DNA of 64,000 nt from Chrysomallon squamiferum (GCA_012295275.1 CM022671.1:4953565-5017564), one strand, 5' to 3'. Counted from the stretch's first letter, positions 50,229 to 62,559 are shown. Translations and numbers: made by a program. The notes: generated from the letters alone by a model not told the origin.

Positions 50229-53200
50229 ATTACAGATAGTAGATGTTTCATGCCCAGAGTTGGGCTCAGCTTTATTTATTGGTTCGAAGAAAGCAAACTT
50301 TAATCATTTGCTTAACTTCACGTTTACGGAGAGGGAGGTTCCACAGAGGGGTTATTCTCTTGGAGGTGGCAGAAAACAGCGCTACAGTGCCAGAGTTTGG
50401 TACAACAAAGAAAGCTTCCTTCAAGCAAAGTAAGATAAAAATCTCTATCAAATACTTGATCTTTGTTTTTTTGTTACAAGAATTTTAATGCTAAGTCACA
50501 TGGACAGATATGCACAGAGTGAGCAGTCATTTCCATGTGTTACATTATTATTATAATTATTGTTACTGTCACTGTTTTTAATTATTATATTAAAATATAG
50601 CTGAGTAAAACCTGCAGACTGATCAGTCCATATAATCAAATATAATGAAAACAATATCAAAATTTGAGAAATAAAAACAGTTTTAATGTGAAAGTGCCAC
50701 ATCTTTAATGTTAATCTAAAATGTTTGACTAAGACTAAAGTGATGACGAATGTTTTTTGTTACTCTTCCAGCTATCAGTTTGTGGTGAGAGATTTAGGTG
50801 ACTATGTTGTTCATTCTATTGATGCTGACAAGCTTGTGGACTGGGATCTCATAGAACAAGTTGTGAGTCTGCTTTGTTTTTAAGACCGTTGATAAATGTT
50901 GAATTTCTTTTCTTTTTTTATTTATTTATTTATTTATTTAATTTTGTATTGAAAAACATTTTTTACAAACTTCAGAAATTTTTATATTATGTTACTTTTA
51001 AAAAATCTGACACTCAATAGCCATTCTGTATTTTGTACTGGGATGTCATTAAAAAGTTATTGTAATCAGAAAAGCAAAAAGTTATTGTAAACAGAAAAGC
51101 ATTGTAGAACATGCATACATAGATAAGCATTTGCAAGCAGTAGTTTTTTGTTATTTTTTTTCACTTTCTTTTAATTTATTTCCTGTTATAATTTATTTTA
51201 TTATTATTATTATTATTATCATTATTATTATTATCAAAGTTAGAGCTGTATCATAATATTCTGTTTATATTTAATTCAGAGAACCACGAGTCCAGAAATC
51301 CCATCTTGTCCAATTTGTTTACAGATACCTCAAGCAGGTGAGTTATTGTTTGCTGGTATAAATTAAATACTTGTTTTCATTATCTAGGTTTTATCACTTT
51401 TCTTACAGTCATACTAATTTTAAAAAAATAAAAAAATAATAAAAGATTAATCATTATTTTAATAAAATCCAGAAAAGGATATTTTATGCCAAATATTATG
51501 GATATATTTTTGTTTTCAGTTTTAGTTTTAATATTTTTGTTTGTGGATTTCAGCCAAAATAACTCGCTGTGGTCACATCTATTGCTGGGCTTGTATTCTA
51601 CATTATCTGGCTTTGGGTGAGAAAACCTGGAGAAAATGTCCAATATGCTATGAAGCAGTTCATAGAAAAGATCTAAAGAGGTAAATAATGAGTATTGTGT
51701 GTTTGTGTGTATAATCCAAGTTGTTGGCATTATGTTATGTTTACATTATCTTTGAAATGTAAATATCTGTAGGCCTATACAGAAATGATTTTCTATTCAT
51801 GTTGGACATTTGCTTTTGTTGTTGTTATTTTCTCCTTATTTACTTGGTTTTCCTAAGGATGTGTAAATTAAACAAGTATTTCAAGATTCATTGAAAAACA
51901 AGTTATCTGTAGATGACCTAAAATGTATAGATGTATTCAAACAATACTTACCTTTTTATATTTACTTTTCTGACCCAAAATTTAGAAATTTAAACAATAA
52001 TTTTGTGAAGAAAATAATAATAATAATAAAAATAATAATTAATTTGTCCTGTTTTATAATCATTACCTGAAATCATTAATTAAAATGTAAAATTTGTTTA
52101 GTGTGATGACGAGAACTGTACATCAGTTCAGACCTGGAGAGGAGATAACCATGAAGCTGATGAAGAGAGAGAAAGGAACTACTTACTCTGTGCCAAAATC
52201 ACAGTGGGAGAAAAGAGAGGGAAAACCACATGGTGTTGAAGGTAATTTCACTGTTTACTTCTTTACAATTTCCTATATATATATATATATATATAAAAAC
52301 CAAAAAAAAACAGAAGCTGAAAACAGGAAAGAGGGTGGATATTCTTTGAGAAGCAGATAGGTACAGTATCAATCCATTTGTAATATTTATATTTCTGATG
52401 TATTTATGTCTGCTGTATTGTTGAATGTACAGCATTACCTAATGACTAATTTTTAAACAGTTGTTTGTTGATTATTTTATTCAGATGGAGACAACACTAA
52501 GTACATGAAAATAGTGGTAGCTTCTGTAAATGAGATAAAAGATTTGATAATAGAGCCTGAGAAGAGAAGTTTACATAATCAACTAAAACAGGCAGAGACA
52601 TCTGAAGTCTGTTTCATAGAAGGAGCCTTGATCATGCTCAAGGTATTTATTTTCATTTTGTGTTATTAACAATGTTAGTTATTAACAAATATGGTGAAAT
52701 TAAACATTTCTTTTAAAATTTTAAAAATATATGATCATAACATATACAGATTAAAGATATTTTTAAAAAGCATGAATAATAGCAATATTGGCTTAGTTAG
52801 CATTAATCCAGTTGACAAATTATGAAGTTGAAGTATTTGTACTAAAACATTTAAAATGTGCAGTATGAACACATTAAATGATAAACGTGTTTTTTTAAGT
52901 AGCATGATTTATTTTAGGAACGAGAGGAATCATTGAGCAGTGAAGTTGTAACATCCAGTAAGAGAGAGAAGATGGAGCAGTCTAAAACAAACACTTATGT
53001 CCCTGAACAGATTACATCTGCTGTTAAACCTGGCTTTTCTTGTGATGGTACACGAGTAAGTAAACCAGTTACTTTACATATTTTCTTTTGTTTATGTATA
53101 TGTTTATATTTTAATAATGGTACAGAATGGAACAGTTACAGAATAGAGAAAAATGTTTTTGTTTTATTGACTTCAGCAAGCATAACAATATCTTTTTATT

Positions 53201-56200
53201 TATATTTTTTTGTCTTTATTATACAGTTTAGAAATTATAAATATGGGGAAGGAATTTTTTATTCAGTTTCTCAAGATAAACAGTACTTTTATTCTGTATC
53301 TTTGTTGCTTTTCACATTTTTTTTTTTTTTTGTTAATTCAGAAGATTATTGAATATGCCTCAGCATTTTCTGATGAAGAGTGTGAGAAAGAATTCAGTGA
53401 AAGTTCAAATGCTAGTCCTTCACTTTCATCAGTTTCTGACATTGATGTCTTTGATGAAGGGGCTGATTCCACTCAGGAATCTGCCTCTGTACCTATTCCT
53501 GGATCATCAGCTGACAGTTCACTGGATAATCCAGCTGGATCACCTGAAAACCCATTTGCAACCTCCTCCTTGCAGCAGAATCTAACTGAAGAGGACACGA
53601 TGCCCACTGACGAAGCAGCAGCTCACCTCGAGTTGCCAACAGAAACACCACCAAAACACAGCAACAGACACCACAGTGTTAGAAAAGATGCTTTTTATTA
53701 TTACCAGTGTAAGTTCCCTTTGTAGTCATCTTTTAAAAATGTAATATTTAAGTGTGTGTTGGAAGTAAGTTTCATTTTAATGAAATTTATTTTCTAGTAC
53801 ATTAAATTTGTTTCATTTTGACATTTATTTATTTTGCTGTATTTTTTTATTATTTTTATTTTTTTTTTTTATTTTTTTTGTAAATGGTTATTTTTTTTTT
53901 TTTATATAGTTTGTTATTGTATTTTATCAGATAAAATTTTGTTTCATAATACAAAAAAGAGAAAGATCCAGCTCATTTTTTTTTTGTATATGTTGTAACA
54001 GCGAGTGATGGACAACACATCTACATGCATGCTCTGAACGCTCGGTGCATGGTTAAAGAATATGGAAGTCTAGAGGACTGTCCACAGACTGTAACAGCTA
54101 CCATTGTTGCCATGGAGAGCATATTTATGACTGAGGCAAGTAAAATAAATTAATTTTCTTTGCTTATTTTAGTGAAGGATGATGTAAGAATACTAAATCA
54201 TTTTTATCACCTACATAATTAATCTAGATGTAAATGGTCTTGTGTAGTAAATGTTAACTTGTATGTTCTCACATATTACATAATATTTATTATTTCATAG
54301 TGTACTTCCTTAACGAAAATTTGAAAATTATTGTATTTGAATTAATAAAGATTTTTAACTTTTAAATGTTAGCTTGTAAATATTATTCTTTCATCTGGTA
54401 ATGAGTAAAAACTAAATTTATTTTAACTGCATACATTTATAAAATTTTGAGTGTATATTGTATCGTTCCCAGGATCTGAGAAAACGACTGCGATATCTGA
54501 ACCATCTACCGCTGACTTGCGAGTTTCAAGTTGCTGAGCTTGCACTGAAACCACCTATAATATCTAAGGAAACACTGAAGATATTTTCTGGTGAGTTGCA
54601 CATTCTTTTCAGATCAGGGATAGTTCTAGAGGTCTCTCTTGGCAGGGGAATAGCATATGGCAAAATTTTATTTAAAATTGTAGCGAACAATTTGGTACTG
54701 CCAGTCTGTTTTTTGATATTTTTTACCCTTTTTTTGAAGGCACTGTCAATTTAGTAATATATGCTCTGAATTCTTGTATTTGTAATAAAAAGTATTTTGT
54801 CCATAAAATGAATTTCTTAAATGTTTTTCACAGAAGTTGAAATCATTTGCTAAAGAAATGTAAAAAATTTGTATTCATTCTGGAAATGATCCTTAGTTTC
54901 AATATTTGGTTTTTATTTTATTTTTTTTAATTTTTTTTTAATATAGATGAAATAGAAAAGCGTCGCAGACTGAGACAGAAGAAACTGAGAGACGAGAAGA
55001 AGAGATCTAAGAGAATTGATGCTGAGGAAAAAGAGAAATTTGGATTATGTAAGTGTTTAGTGATACTGCAAATATGATTGAGCAGGCTTTATCAGACTGT
55101 AGTGTAAGAGTATACCTGAAACTTTATTCTTCTTTTTTTCTCTTCTTGGTGTATAATGCAAGCTAAGAAACTCCACTTAATTATTATGTTAAAAACTTGT
55201 AACATTACTTGAATTCTAATATTTAATTTACTTGTGTTTATTGTTTTCATATTTCTGTGTGTATGTGTGTTACAGATTGAGTTAGGGAGATATTAAATTA
55301 AAGGAGGTTTTTTTTTTTCTTGTGATTTCAAAACTTTATTTCCAAACATCTGGTCTATAATTTTAGTTAAGAAACATTCATTTTAATGAAAAATGTATAT
55401 TTATGACAAGTGTTTGCTTCTTAGATTTGTGTTATTCATGTTAAATATTTCATATTTCCAGAGTGTATGTTAGTGTGAAACTTACTGAAGGTGTTTTTCT
55501 TGATTAGTTGCAGGGTTGTCTGTACCTCTGAACAACCCAGCCCAGTTTCCTGTGACGACAATTGTACCTAGTGACATGTATGCAACAGCATCTACTGCCA
55601 GTGAATCACCAACCTCCAGTAATCCTACAGGTAAGATTATCTTTAATATTTGAAAATATTAATTATATCCATTAAAAAAAAATTTTTTTTTTTTTTTTTA
55701 AGAAAGATTGTCTTAAAAGTATTATTTATTATATCAAAACACATAAATTAAAAATAAAAAATGTATTTTATTATTATATTTTTTACGGTTTTGAAAATGT
55801 ATTTTAATAAATTACTTCTTTTGCTAGGAGGTCCAAATGAAAACACTGGTGAAAATTCTAGTTCTGTCAGTGAAAGTTCTTTATCATTTGCTCAGGTAAT
55901 TTTTCTGTCTCTTAAAAGATACTGTTCTTAGAGACGTAGTTATTACTTAAATTACTTACTCAAAATGTACACCAATGATTATCATTTTAAACAACTTCAG
56001 TTCCTCTTTTCACATCCTCAGGTGTGTGCACAAATTCCTTTTTCTTTTTATATATATATATTTTTTTTTTTCCTATTTGTTTTTTTTGTTTTTTTACTAA
56101 TAAAGGAGTGTTTAGAAAAATAAGTTAATTTATTTGTTGTAGATGTTGAAGGCTGGCAAGTGTAAGCCATGTGCATGGGGTAAGCCAGCTGAGGCCACAC

Positions 56201-57092
56201 CTGCTAGTGTGGAGAAGCCACCCACCAGAGCGAGGGAAGGGGAGGGCAGTGATGATGAAGACAATGTCCCAGTCCCTCAGTTCCAGGAATCATTTAGCAG
56301 TGCCCTGTCAGCTGCGCTGGATAACCTGAATCTACCTAGAGGTTTGATTTTTCTCTAATTTTATTTCCTTCAGTACATTAAGGTTAATATTATTAATTAT
56401 TTAAATAATTGCATTAAACAGGATTTGTACGCATCCTTGAAAATCTATAAAGTAATTAAATTTGAAAATTTACAGTTGTGTTATGAGTAATATAGCATAA
56501 AGGGATTATTAAAATGATCTTGATCTAACTAAACTTTCCCAGCATACTGTTTTGTTGATGAATTTGATTGGTCTGTTTATAATGGCTGAACCAATGGTTG
56601 TGCATCTTGTAACATCTCTGCAGTTATCTGATTACAGAAAAAACAATTGTTTTTTTAATAATCTCAGTTCTGGTTCACCCAGCAGCTGAACATATAGAAA
56701 GTTGTTTGATATTTCAAAGTGACACTTACTGAAATAAATAATATGAAATTGTTAACAATGATTTGTAAATTCTTGCTGTAAAGAGGTTGTTTTAGCAACA
56801 GCAATGTGGAATGGAAACTCTTTGAATTTCAGTGTAATCATTTTGTTAATTATTTATTTATACAGCATAAAGTTATAAATAGTTGGTTTCCTCTTGTTAA
56901 CATGGAATTTTAAAGTCTGTACATTTTACTTGCTCATCATAATGTTATATAATTAACATGAATAATTATCTCACCAATATCTTACCAATTATTTTACAGA
57001 ACAATAAATATAGAATGACAAAATAGGTATGGACCATGTAAAATCTATTTTTTCTATAATATTTTACCATTTTAAAACTCAAGCATATTTTA

Positions 57093-57152
<60 letters not shown>

Positions 57153-57352
57153 ATATATATGTATTTGTATGCCACTATCAGTAAGCCGAGTTCACCTTAG
57201 CTACCAGTTCTGTTGTTAGTCCAGTAGGATACTGATATTTTTGTTGTAATAGTACTGAGATTTAAATAAATGTTATTTCAGATGATCAAGCTAAACCTCA
57301 GAGCAGCAAGAAGAAGAAAAAAAACAACAGTTACTGTTCACCACAGCAATGA
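42643..57352 (+). CDS. RNF10: RING finger protein 10 (E3 ubiquitin ligase), 17 coding exons
   Basis: Coding exons: 42643-42736, 49248-49414, 50236-50429, 50772-50862, 51280-51337, 51554-51680, 52102-52241, 52485-52642, 52918-53055, 53342-53708, 54002-54135, 54473-54590, 54947-55048, 55508-55630, 55828-55895, 56143-56341, 57282-57352. Every junction keeps the frame, giving about 782 aa; the human protein is about 811. A C3HC4 RING spans residues 192-233 ([18 protein letters not shown]). FLQANYQFVV precedes it, DGQHIYMH and HLPLTCEF follow, then a basic helical stretch near 598-624, FAQML near 690 and a lysine-rich C-terminus. All match the RNF10 layout. RNF10 ubiquitinates 40S proteins uS3/uS5 in ribosome quality control and has been linked to transcription and synapse-to-nucleus signalling (family knowledge). 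Start: the ATG at 42643 is first in frame but in weak context; the ATG at 42667 (strong context, MDKKS) may be the main start. Intron 11 has a GC donor. Confidence 0.96.
43000..45110 (+). other. RNF10 intron 1, left part: no exon seen
   Basis: Moderately complex AT-rich intron. No splice-flanked open frame continues RNF10, and exon 1 joins exon 2 directly in phase. Possible old transposon remnants, but nothing identifiable. Confidence 0.6.
45182..45633 (+). repeat. Intronic dispersed repeat, copy 1
   Basis: Aligns by eye over about 400 bases with 47543-47950. Shared blocks include ACAGTAG with AAATTTAAAAC, TTATTTACATTT, GATTAAAATCACCA and a core (45471-45523) identical in three copies. It is not a simple-sequence repeat. 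Confidence 0.6.
45634..45805 (+). repeat. Intronic dispersed repeat, copy 2 (partial, cut by the transposon)
   Basis: Carries the core (45647-45699) and the following GATTAAAATCACCACCATCC block, then stops at the TTAA where the 1.5 kb transposon begins. This suggests that the transposon inserted into an already duplicated repeat. Confidence 0.55.
45810..47330 (+). mobile_element. TTAA-flanked DNA transposon with terminal inverted repeats, decayed
   Basis: A 1521-bp element inside RNF10 intron 1. Both ends are flanked by TTAA (45806-45809 and 47331-47334). The left end reads GGGGATATGCTCAGCAAAAA and the reverse complement of the right end reads GGGGACAAGCTAGGCAAAAA, 17 of 21 positions equal. 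A TTAA target site is typical of the piggyBac and Kolobok superfamilies; I cannot tell which. The interior contains a decayed coding stretch and a 24-base poly-T. A Met-rich start near 46324 (METYRG, then KHKFRKWK after a stop) may be the remains of the element's protein. It is broken and presumably immobile. Confidence 0.65.
46880..47113 (+). pseudogene. Decayed ORF inside the TTAA element
   Basis: A 78-codon stretch reads like protein ([32 protein letters not shown], then a [28 protein letters not shown] and a TAG). Its base composition is more balanced than the intron around it. One internal stop interrupts it, and upstream fragments in other frames suggest more frameshifts. It is probably the C-terminal part of the transposon's own protein or of a captured gene. 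I do not recognise the family. Confidence 0.45.
47543..47950 (+). repeat. Intronic dispersed repeat, copy 3
   Basis: Lies beyond the transposon, with the core at 47781-47833 and the same flanking blocks as copy 1. A fragment of the right-hand part also occurs at 45113-45175, and a weak trace near 48225-48260. Confidence 0.55.
48350..49247 (+). other. RNF10 intron 1, right part: no exon seen
   Basis: AT-rich intron. Short open frames occur on both strands around 48480-48720 but without coding signature. It ends in the poly-T tract and AG of exon 2. Confidence 0.6.
50187..50227 (+). repeat. Poly-T run forming the RNF10 exon 3 acceptor tract
   Basis: Forty-one T residues, preceded by TTTATG repeats, stand directly before GATTACAG and exon 3. 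The run serves as the polypyrimidine tract and is probably length-polymorphic. Confidence 0.9.
54136..54472 (+). other. RNF10: GC-AG intron (RNF10 intron 11)
   Basis: Exon 11 ends in GAG and the intron begins GCAAGT. This is the usual GC-type donor, which otherwise pairs well with U1. Only this junction joins MTE to DLRKRLRYL in frame. The GT four bases downstream would shift the frame and meet a TGA within exon 12. The acceptor at 54471-54472 is a normal AG. Confidence 0.85.
57098..57152. repeat. (GT)n microsatellite in the last RNF10 intron
   Basis: About 27 perfect units, 130 bases before the exon 17 acceptor. Confidence 0.95.
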
Positions 57353-58041
57353 CTCGTGGGAAATGAGAGTTAATCTGTATAAACTGCATTGATAGCTTTA
57401 CCTGTAAGCATTTCCACTGTGTCTGTTTATGTTGCAGCATTTTGACATGTTGTTTCCGCTCTTAGGTATGCAGTAACAACTTTCAACTCTAGAGGTTTTC
57501 ATTGCAAATTATCGGCATTATCCTAGAATATAATGGATGCAATCTTTGATACAGACTGACAATATTTAAAATATTTTTGCTTCAAAGCATTTAGATGTAT
57601 ACTGACAATATTTAAAATCATTTTTGTTTCATTGTATTTAGTTGCATACTGCCAATATCTAAAATCATTTTTGTTTCAGTAGACTTCTTCTTGTAAACAT
57701 CCATAATGTTATTAATGATACATTTTACTACTGCCAGTGTATGCTTTATGAAGTTCAGATATCTTTTACACATCTTAATATATATGCTAAAATGATTATT
57801 TACCAACCATGTGATTGGAATTAGTATTTATTCCTTTAACATGTGTCATAGTAATGCACACCCTATTCAGGTTTTAGATTAGTTTATTTTTTATATCATT
57901 AAATTATTCAGCTAATTAAAAACATGCTTAAATAAAATAACACTTAACATTAATATTTTGAAACGGTAAAATAAGTATTGTTTTCATCTGCTGATTAAGT
58001 ACTTAAATGTGAATGTGCTTAGCTGATTGTTAGTATGCAGT

Positions 58042-58047
58042 AATAAA
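58042..58047 (+). terminator. Candidate proximal poly(A) signal of RNF10
   Basis: AATAAA about 690 bases after the stop codon. The downstream sequence is not especially GT-rich, so it may be the weaker of the two sites. Confidence 0.35.
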
Positions 58048-58855
58048 GAATATTAATAATGTATAAGTTTATTTTCTGTATAATGTTTATGATAACAAAT
58101 TAAAAAGGATTTCAATGAAGTGAACGAAGTAAAATTAAAAAGTTAATAAGGATTAATTTGCTTGAATCCTAATTCCATGGATTCTGAAATACTTCTGATT
58201 TTTTTTGTGGGTTTTAATAAATATTTTTCAGTTGCATGTGGAATGTACTGTTTGGTATTCCTCAGTTGTTTTTTTTTTTTTTTGTTTTTTTTTTTTTTTT
58301 TTTTGTTTTTCCATAAATGGTACAGTTTCTGGCTGTTAATACATACTAAGTTTTGAATTTATTTCATTTATTATTAAAATGTTACTTTCAAATTGCTGTA
58401 AACAATTTGTTGATCTTTGACAAATCATTAAGAAAATGGAAAACAATGAGTGTTTATCTTTAGATCTAAAATGTTACTGACAGTTTTATTTAAATTATAT
58501 ATATATATATATAAACACCAGTTTTGTATATTATAATTAATATTATGCATTGCCTTAGTTATACATTTTAATTCATCTATTACTATACATATTTTATTTA
58601 TATTGACAACATTTATTGTGATCATAACTGATTAAAAATAAATGTAGATAATTATTATAGTTAAACAAAACAAAAAATCTATATATATATATGTAAAAAA
58701 GAATATACTGTTGTTGCTTTTTTCAACCCTTGTTGAAGATGTATATTCTGTTAATCATAATACAATTTTAATTTGAATGTTGAACTAATCTCCAGATTTG
58801 CTTTTGTTGTACTATTTTCTTATGTTTATTTATGTTTTGATGTAATAATGCAACT

Positions 58856-58861
58856 AATAAA
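58856..58861 (+). terminator. Candidate main poly(A) signal of RNF10
   Basis: AATAAA followed within 30 bases by the GT-rich stretch TTTGGTGGAGGTGGTG, the usual arrangement of hexamer plus downstream element. Confidence 0.5.
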
Positions 58862-59149
58862 ATTCTGTTTGGTGGAGGTGGTGAATGCAACTAATCTTCA
58901 TTTGCACTTAAGTGAGAATCACCTTCTAGTCTGGTAAATGTTGACTTTTGGGTGTTTTAATTTGGTTACCAAAATTATTTTATTATTTTTTTTTTTCTTT
59001 TTTCAGTAGTTTCCTGTTTTATTGTAAATTAAATAGTGCAGTATATTGCTTTTTGGTTTTGAAATGGCTAATATTAGTTCATTTAAATTTTGAAAACAAT
59101 AGAAAACATGATTTAATTTCATTGGAAGCATGTTTTATTATTATTATTA

Positions 59150-59177
59150 TTATTTTTTTTTTTTTTTTTTTTTTTTC
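59150..59177. repeat. Poly-T run after (ATT)n
   Basis: T run following ATT units, downstream of the RNF10 poly(A) signal. A (GT)n tract lies at 59475-59502. Confidence 0.9.
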
Positions 59178-59469
59178 TTTTTGTTTCCAACATTTATTCC
59201 TTAAAATTAGGATAAAGGAAACTGCCATGTTTCTAGCAGATTTAAAATGTGTAATCACCATTCCCCGTGTTTGCGTTTGTTTGGGGTTTTAGTTGTTAGA
59301 TGGCCCACGTACTGGGATACTGGAATTGCTAATGACCTACTGCTTGATTGAAAAGTTTTAAATTACAATAATTACATCGGGTGAATTGGAAAACTGTTCA
59401 TTTGTTTGAAGGATTAAAATTGTCAAGTATTTCTGTTGTAGTTTGTTCTCTCTTGTGCATGCGTGTGTC

Positions 59470-59504
<35 letters not shown>

Positions 59505-59779
59505 CTTTATTTAGCATGACTTGATAACTTCATATGTCCTGCTGGAGACTGAAGTTTGTTAATTACATGCCCTAATTAAAAACTTCCAGCTGTCCACATG
59601 TTGATGAAGATAAACTATTTGATCCTTAGTGTGAGATGTCTCAAAGTTTTCCTGACCCTGTATTGGTGCTACTGTTTTAGACTTGATTTAAAAAAAATAT
59701 ATAAATTAAAAAAAAAATAACGCAAAGAAAAGTTTGGCTATATAAATAGATACACACACACACACACACACACATACAT

Positions 59780-60212
59780 ACAAATAAGAAACTTCACAAC
59801 ATTTATTAATATTAAAATTCCCCATTCTTAAGTGACATGATGATAACAGCTATTTATAGTGCTATAACATGTTAATAATAATATAAGAAAATACAAGGAA
59901 GAAAGAAGGTACAGAAAAACAGATACCAAATATCCCTACTAAAATCAAACTAACTAACGAGTCCAGCTCGCGATTGGCTGAACAAACCGGACGTAAATTG
60001 CTGTTTACCTTGGCTGGGAAAGAGAACACATTGACAGTAGCTTATACAGGTTAGTGGATACTTTTTTTAATAATCTTTTAAAAATAAAAAATAAAAATAT
60101 CGCTCCCTTCTCGGGAAATAGTCCAGTGAGACTGCCGAGGACGATTTCTCCAGCGAAATACCAAACCTAGTCCCTATCCCGTTCCTCGAATTCAATTTTT
60201 AACATCGGTCAG

Positions 60213-60245
<33 letters not shown>

Positions 60246-61295
60246 CAGACATAGAGACACACACAATATATATTTATGCAGACATAGAGATGCACACGCA
60301 CACACACACAATATATTTATGCAGACATAGGGACACGCACGCACACACACATACAAATACTTGAGAAACTTCACAACATTTATTAATATTAAAATACCCC
60401 ATTCTTAAGTAACATGATGATAACAGCTATTTATAGTGCTATAACATGTAAATAATAATATAAGAAAAGACGAGGAAGAAAGAAGGTACAGAAAAACAGA
60501 TACCAAATATCCCTACTAAAATCATAGAAATCCGGCTGAACAAACCGGACCTAAATTGCTGTTTACCTTGGTTGAGAAAGAGAACACATTGACAGTAGCT
60601 TATACAGGTTAGTGGATATTTTTAAAATAATCTTTAAAAATTAAAAATACAAATATCACTCCCTTCTCGGGAAATTGTCCAGTGAGACTGCCGAGGACGA
60701 TTTATCCAGCGAAATAAACCTAGTCCCTAACCCGTTCCTCGAATTCAATTTTTAACATCAGTCAGTCACAAACACACACATACGCAGACAGACACACTAT
60801 ATATGCAGACATAGAGACACACTATATATATATGTAGACATAGAGACACACTATATATATATGCAGACATAGACACACGCACACACAATATATATATTTA
60901 TGCAGACATAGAGACGCACTCATACAATATATATATGCAGACATAGAGATACACATACACACACACACGAATACTTGAGAAACTTCACAATATTTATTAA
61001 TAAATGCTACAATAATGATAACAGCTATTTATACATAACATGTAAATAATAATATAAGAAAAGAAAAGTATGCAAGAAGGAATGTACAGAAAGACAGATA
61101 TCGAATACCCCTACTAAAATCAAACACTAACTAACGAGTCTAGCTCGCGATTGGCTGAACAAATCAGACGTAAATTGCTGTTTACCTTGGTTGGGAAAGA
61201 GAACGCATTGACAGTAGCTTATACAGGTTAGTGGATACTTTTTAAAACAATCTTTAAAAATAAAAAATACAAATGCAAATAACACCCCCTTCTCC
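59780..61295. repeat. Threefold tandem repeat of about 600 bp
   Basis: Three copies of a complex unit (59788-60208, 60359-60765, 60971-61295, the last truncated) are separated by variable (CA)n-rich tracts. Each shares AACTTCACAA, ACAGCTATTTATA, CTACTAAAATCA, GGCTGAACAAA, GTAAATTGCTGTTTACCTTGG or close variants, and GACAGTAGCTTATACAGGTT. Copies 1 and 3 keep CTCGCGATTGGCTGAAC (CCAAT type), which copy 2 has lost by a small deletion. Copies 1 and 2 also carry a CpG-bearing segment (GACTGCCGAGGACGATTT). Confidence 0.9.
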
Positions 61296-61739
61296 CATCT
61301 GTGTCTTTCATTGTTTTTCTATATAAGTAAAAAAAATATATACAAATTTATACTCTGTTATAGGAATTTTAATTTGTCAGATTTTGGCAGAAAGCTCGTG
61401 AATTTTACTTCCTGGTTTCAAAACTGACCCATATACATTTTCTTTTCTCTTTTTTGACTGGGTTTAAAATATTTTTTTTATTATACATCAAGGAAGCTAA
61501 AGTTTTTAGAGCCTATGTGAAGAGATTTCTGTGATTGAAATTATATCATTTTGTATTTATCGATAAATTAGTATCAGTCGGATTTTGCATTTGATTATAA
61601 CTTATTTTACCGAGTTATTTTATTTATTTTTTTATTTATTATTATTATTATTTATTTATTTAACGGATATAGTTAAACTAGTAATCCTATTAAAATAGAA
61701 CATTTGCTAAAAAGAACGGCTATTAATTGTAAGTAAAAA

Positions 61740-61910
61740 TACAACAGATACACAGACAGGTCGTTATGGTTTTATGTTAATCCCGGAAAATCAATATTTG
61801 CATAAAACATCCCACCCGATGTTTACCTGGGTAAAAATTAGGTCAAGGTGTTTATTCACGTGTGAAAATAATTACCTTGATAAAATGGCTGACAGTACAT
61901 TCATATAATT
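61740..61910. other. Possible conserved enhancer-like element
   Basis: Complex block with TTAATCCCGG, CACCCGATGTTTACCTGGG, TAGGTCAAGGTG and TCACGTG. No open frame; spacing and motif density suggest regulation. Confidence 0.3.
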
Positions 61911-62019
61911 ATAATATCTAAATTTTCAGTTACTGTTACTTTTTAAATGATTGTAAGAAACGGACCTAGATTGGTCCATACATAGTATACCAGCGAACCA
62001 CCTCTATTGTAATTATATG

Positions 62020-62020
62020 T

Positions 62021-62063
<43 letters not shown>
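62020..62063. repeat. (CA)n microsatellite
   Basis: About twenty units. Confidence 0.95.
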
Positions 62064-62069
<6 letters not shown>

Positions 62070-62309
62070 CACATTATTACTGTGTTGTTGTTGTTGTTGA
62101 TTGACTAGTTGCTTGCTGTTTTTGTAACGGTAAACTTCCAAAGTTGGTGACTGCCAAACTCCTACTCCCCCCCAACCCACTCTTGTAAAAATGTCTCGAC
62201 CGGTTCCTGCTGGTGTTACAGCCAATACAGAAGAACATTACTAGTAAATCAGAATATTATCGAACCATACGATACATAATAATACAAGACAATGCAAGTA
62301 AATAACTGT

Positions 62310-62440
62310 GGTATTATGAGTCCATTCCATTGTTATTCTGGTTTCTATGGCAGCCAAGGCCAGCCTATTGAATATTTATTAGCTTTAACCTAATCTTGCG
62401 TATTAACTGCCCGCTAGATCGGTACACTTTGATTAGTACA
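62310..62440. other. Possible conserved element
   Basis: Non-repetitive block (TCCATTCCATTGTTATTC, ATGGCAGCCAAGGCCAGCC, CCCGCTAGATCGGTAC), with Sox-type ATTGTT and homeodomain-type TAAT sites. Confidence 0.25.
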
Positions 62441-62559
62441 TTTTATTTAGAGATAAGAATTACAGGTGTTTAGTAATATAAATGATATATTCAGATCTAA
62501 ATAACGAAAAGGGTAAAGGAACTATCAAAATTTTCAGAAAGACTAACATAGGAGAGATG

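Larger units (their letters stand above)
57353..58880 (+). other. RNF10: RNF10 3' untranslated region (probable extent)
   Basis: AT-rich sequence follows the stop codon with no further coding exon. It contains poly-T runs near 58268-58305 and short (TA)n tracts. Two AATAAA hexamers are well placed, at 58042-58047 and 58856-58861. The true end is inferred. Confidence 0.5.

Noticed and set aside
53210-53725. 171-codon open frame taken as one exon
   Set aside because: Its first part is intronic. The AG at 53340-53341 begins the real RNF10 exon 10.
54140-54141. GT donor for RNF10 exon 11
   Set aside because: It shifts frame and meets a TGA within exon 12, whereas the GC donor four bases earlier keeps the conserved frame.
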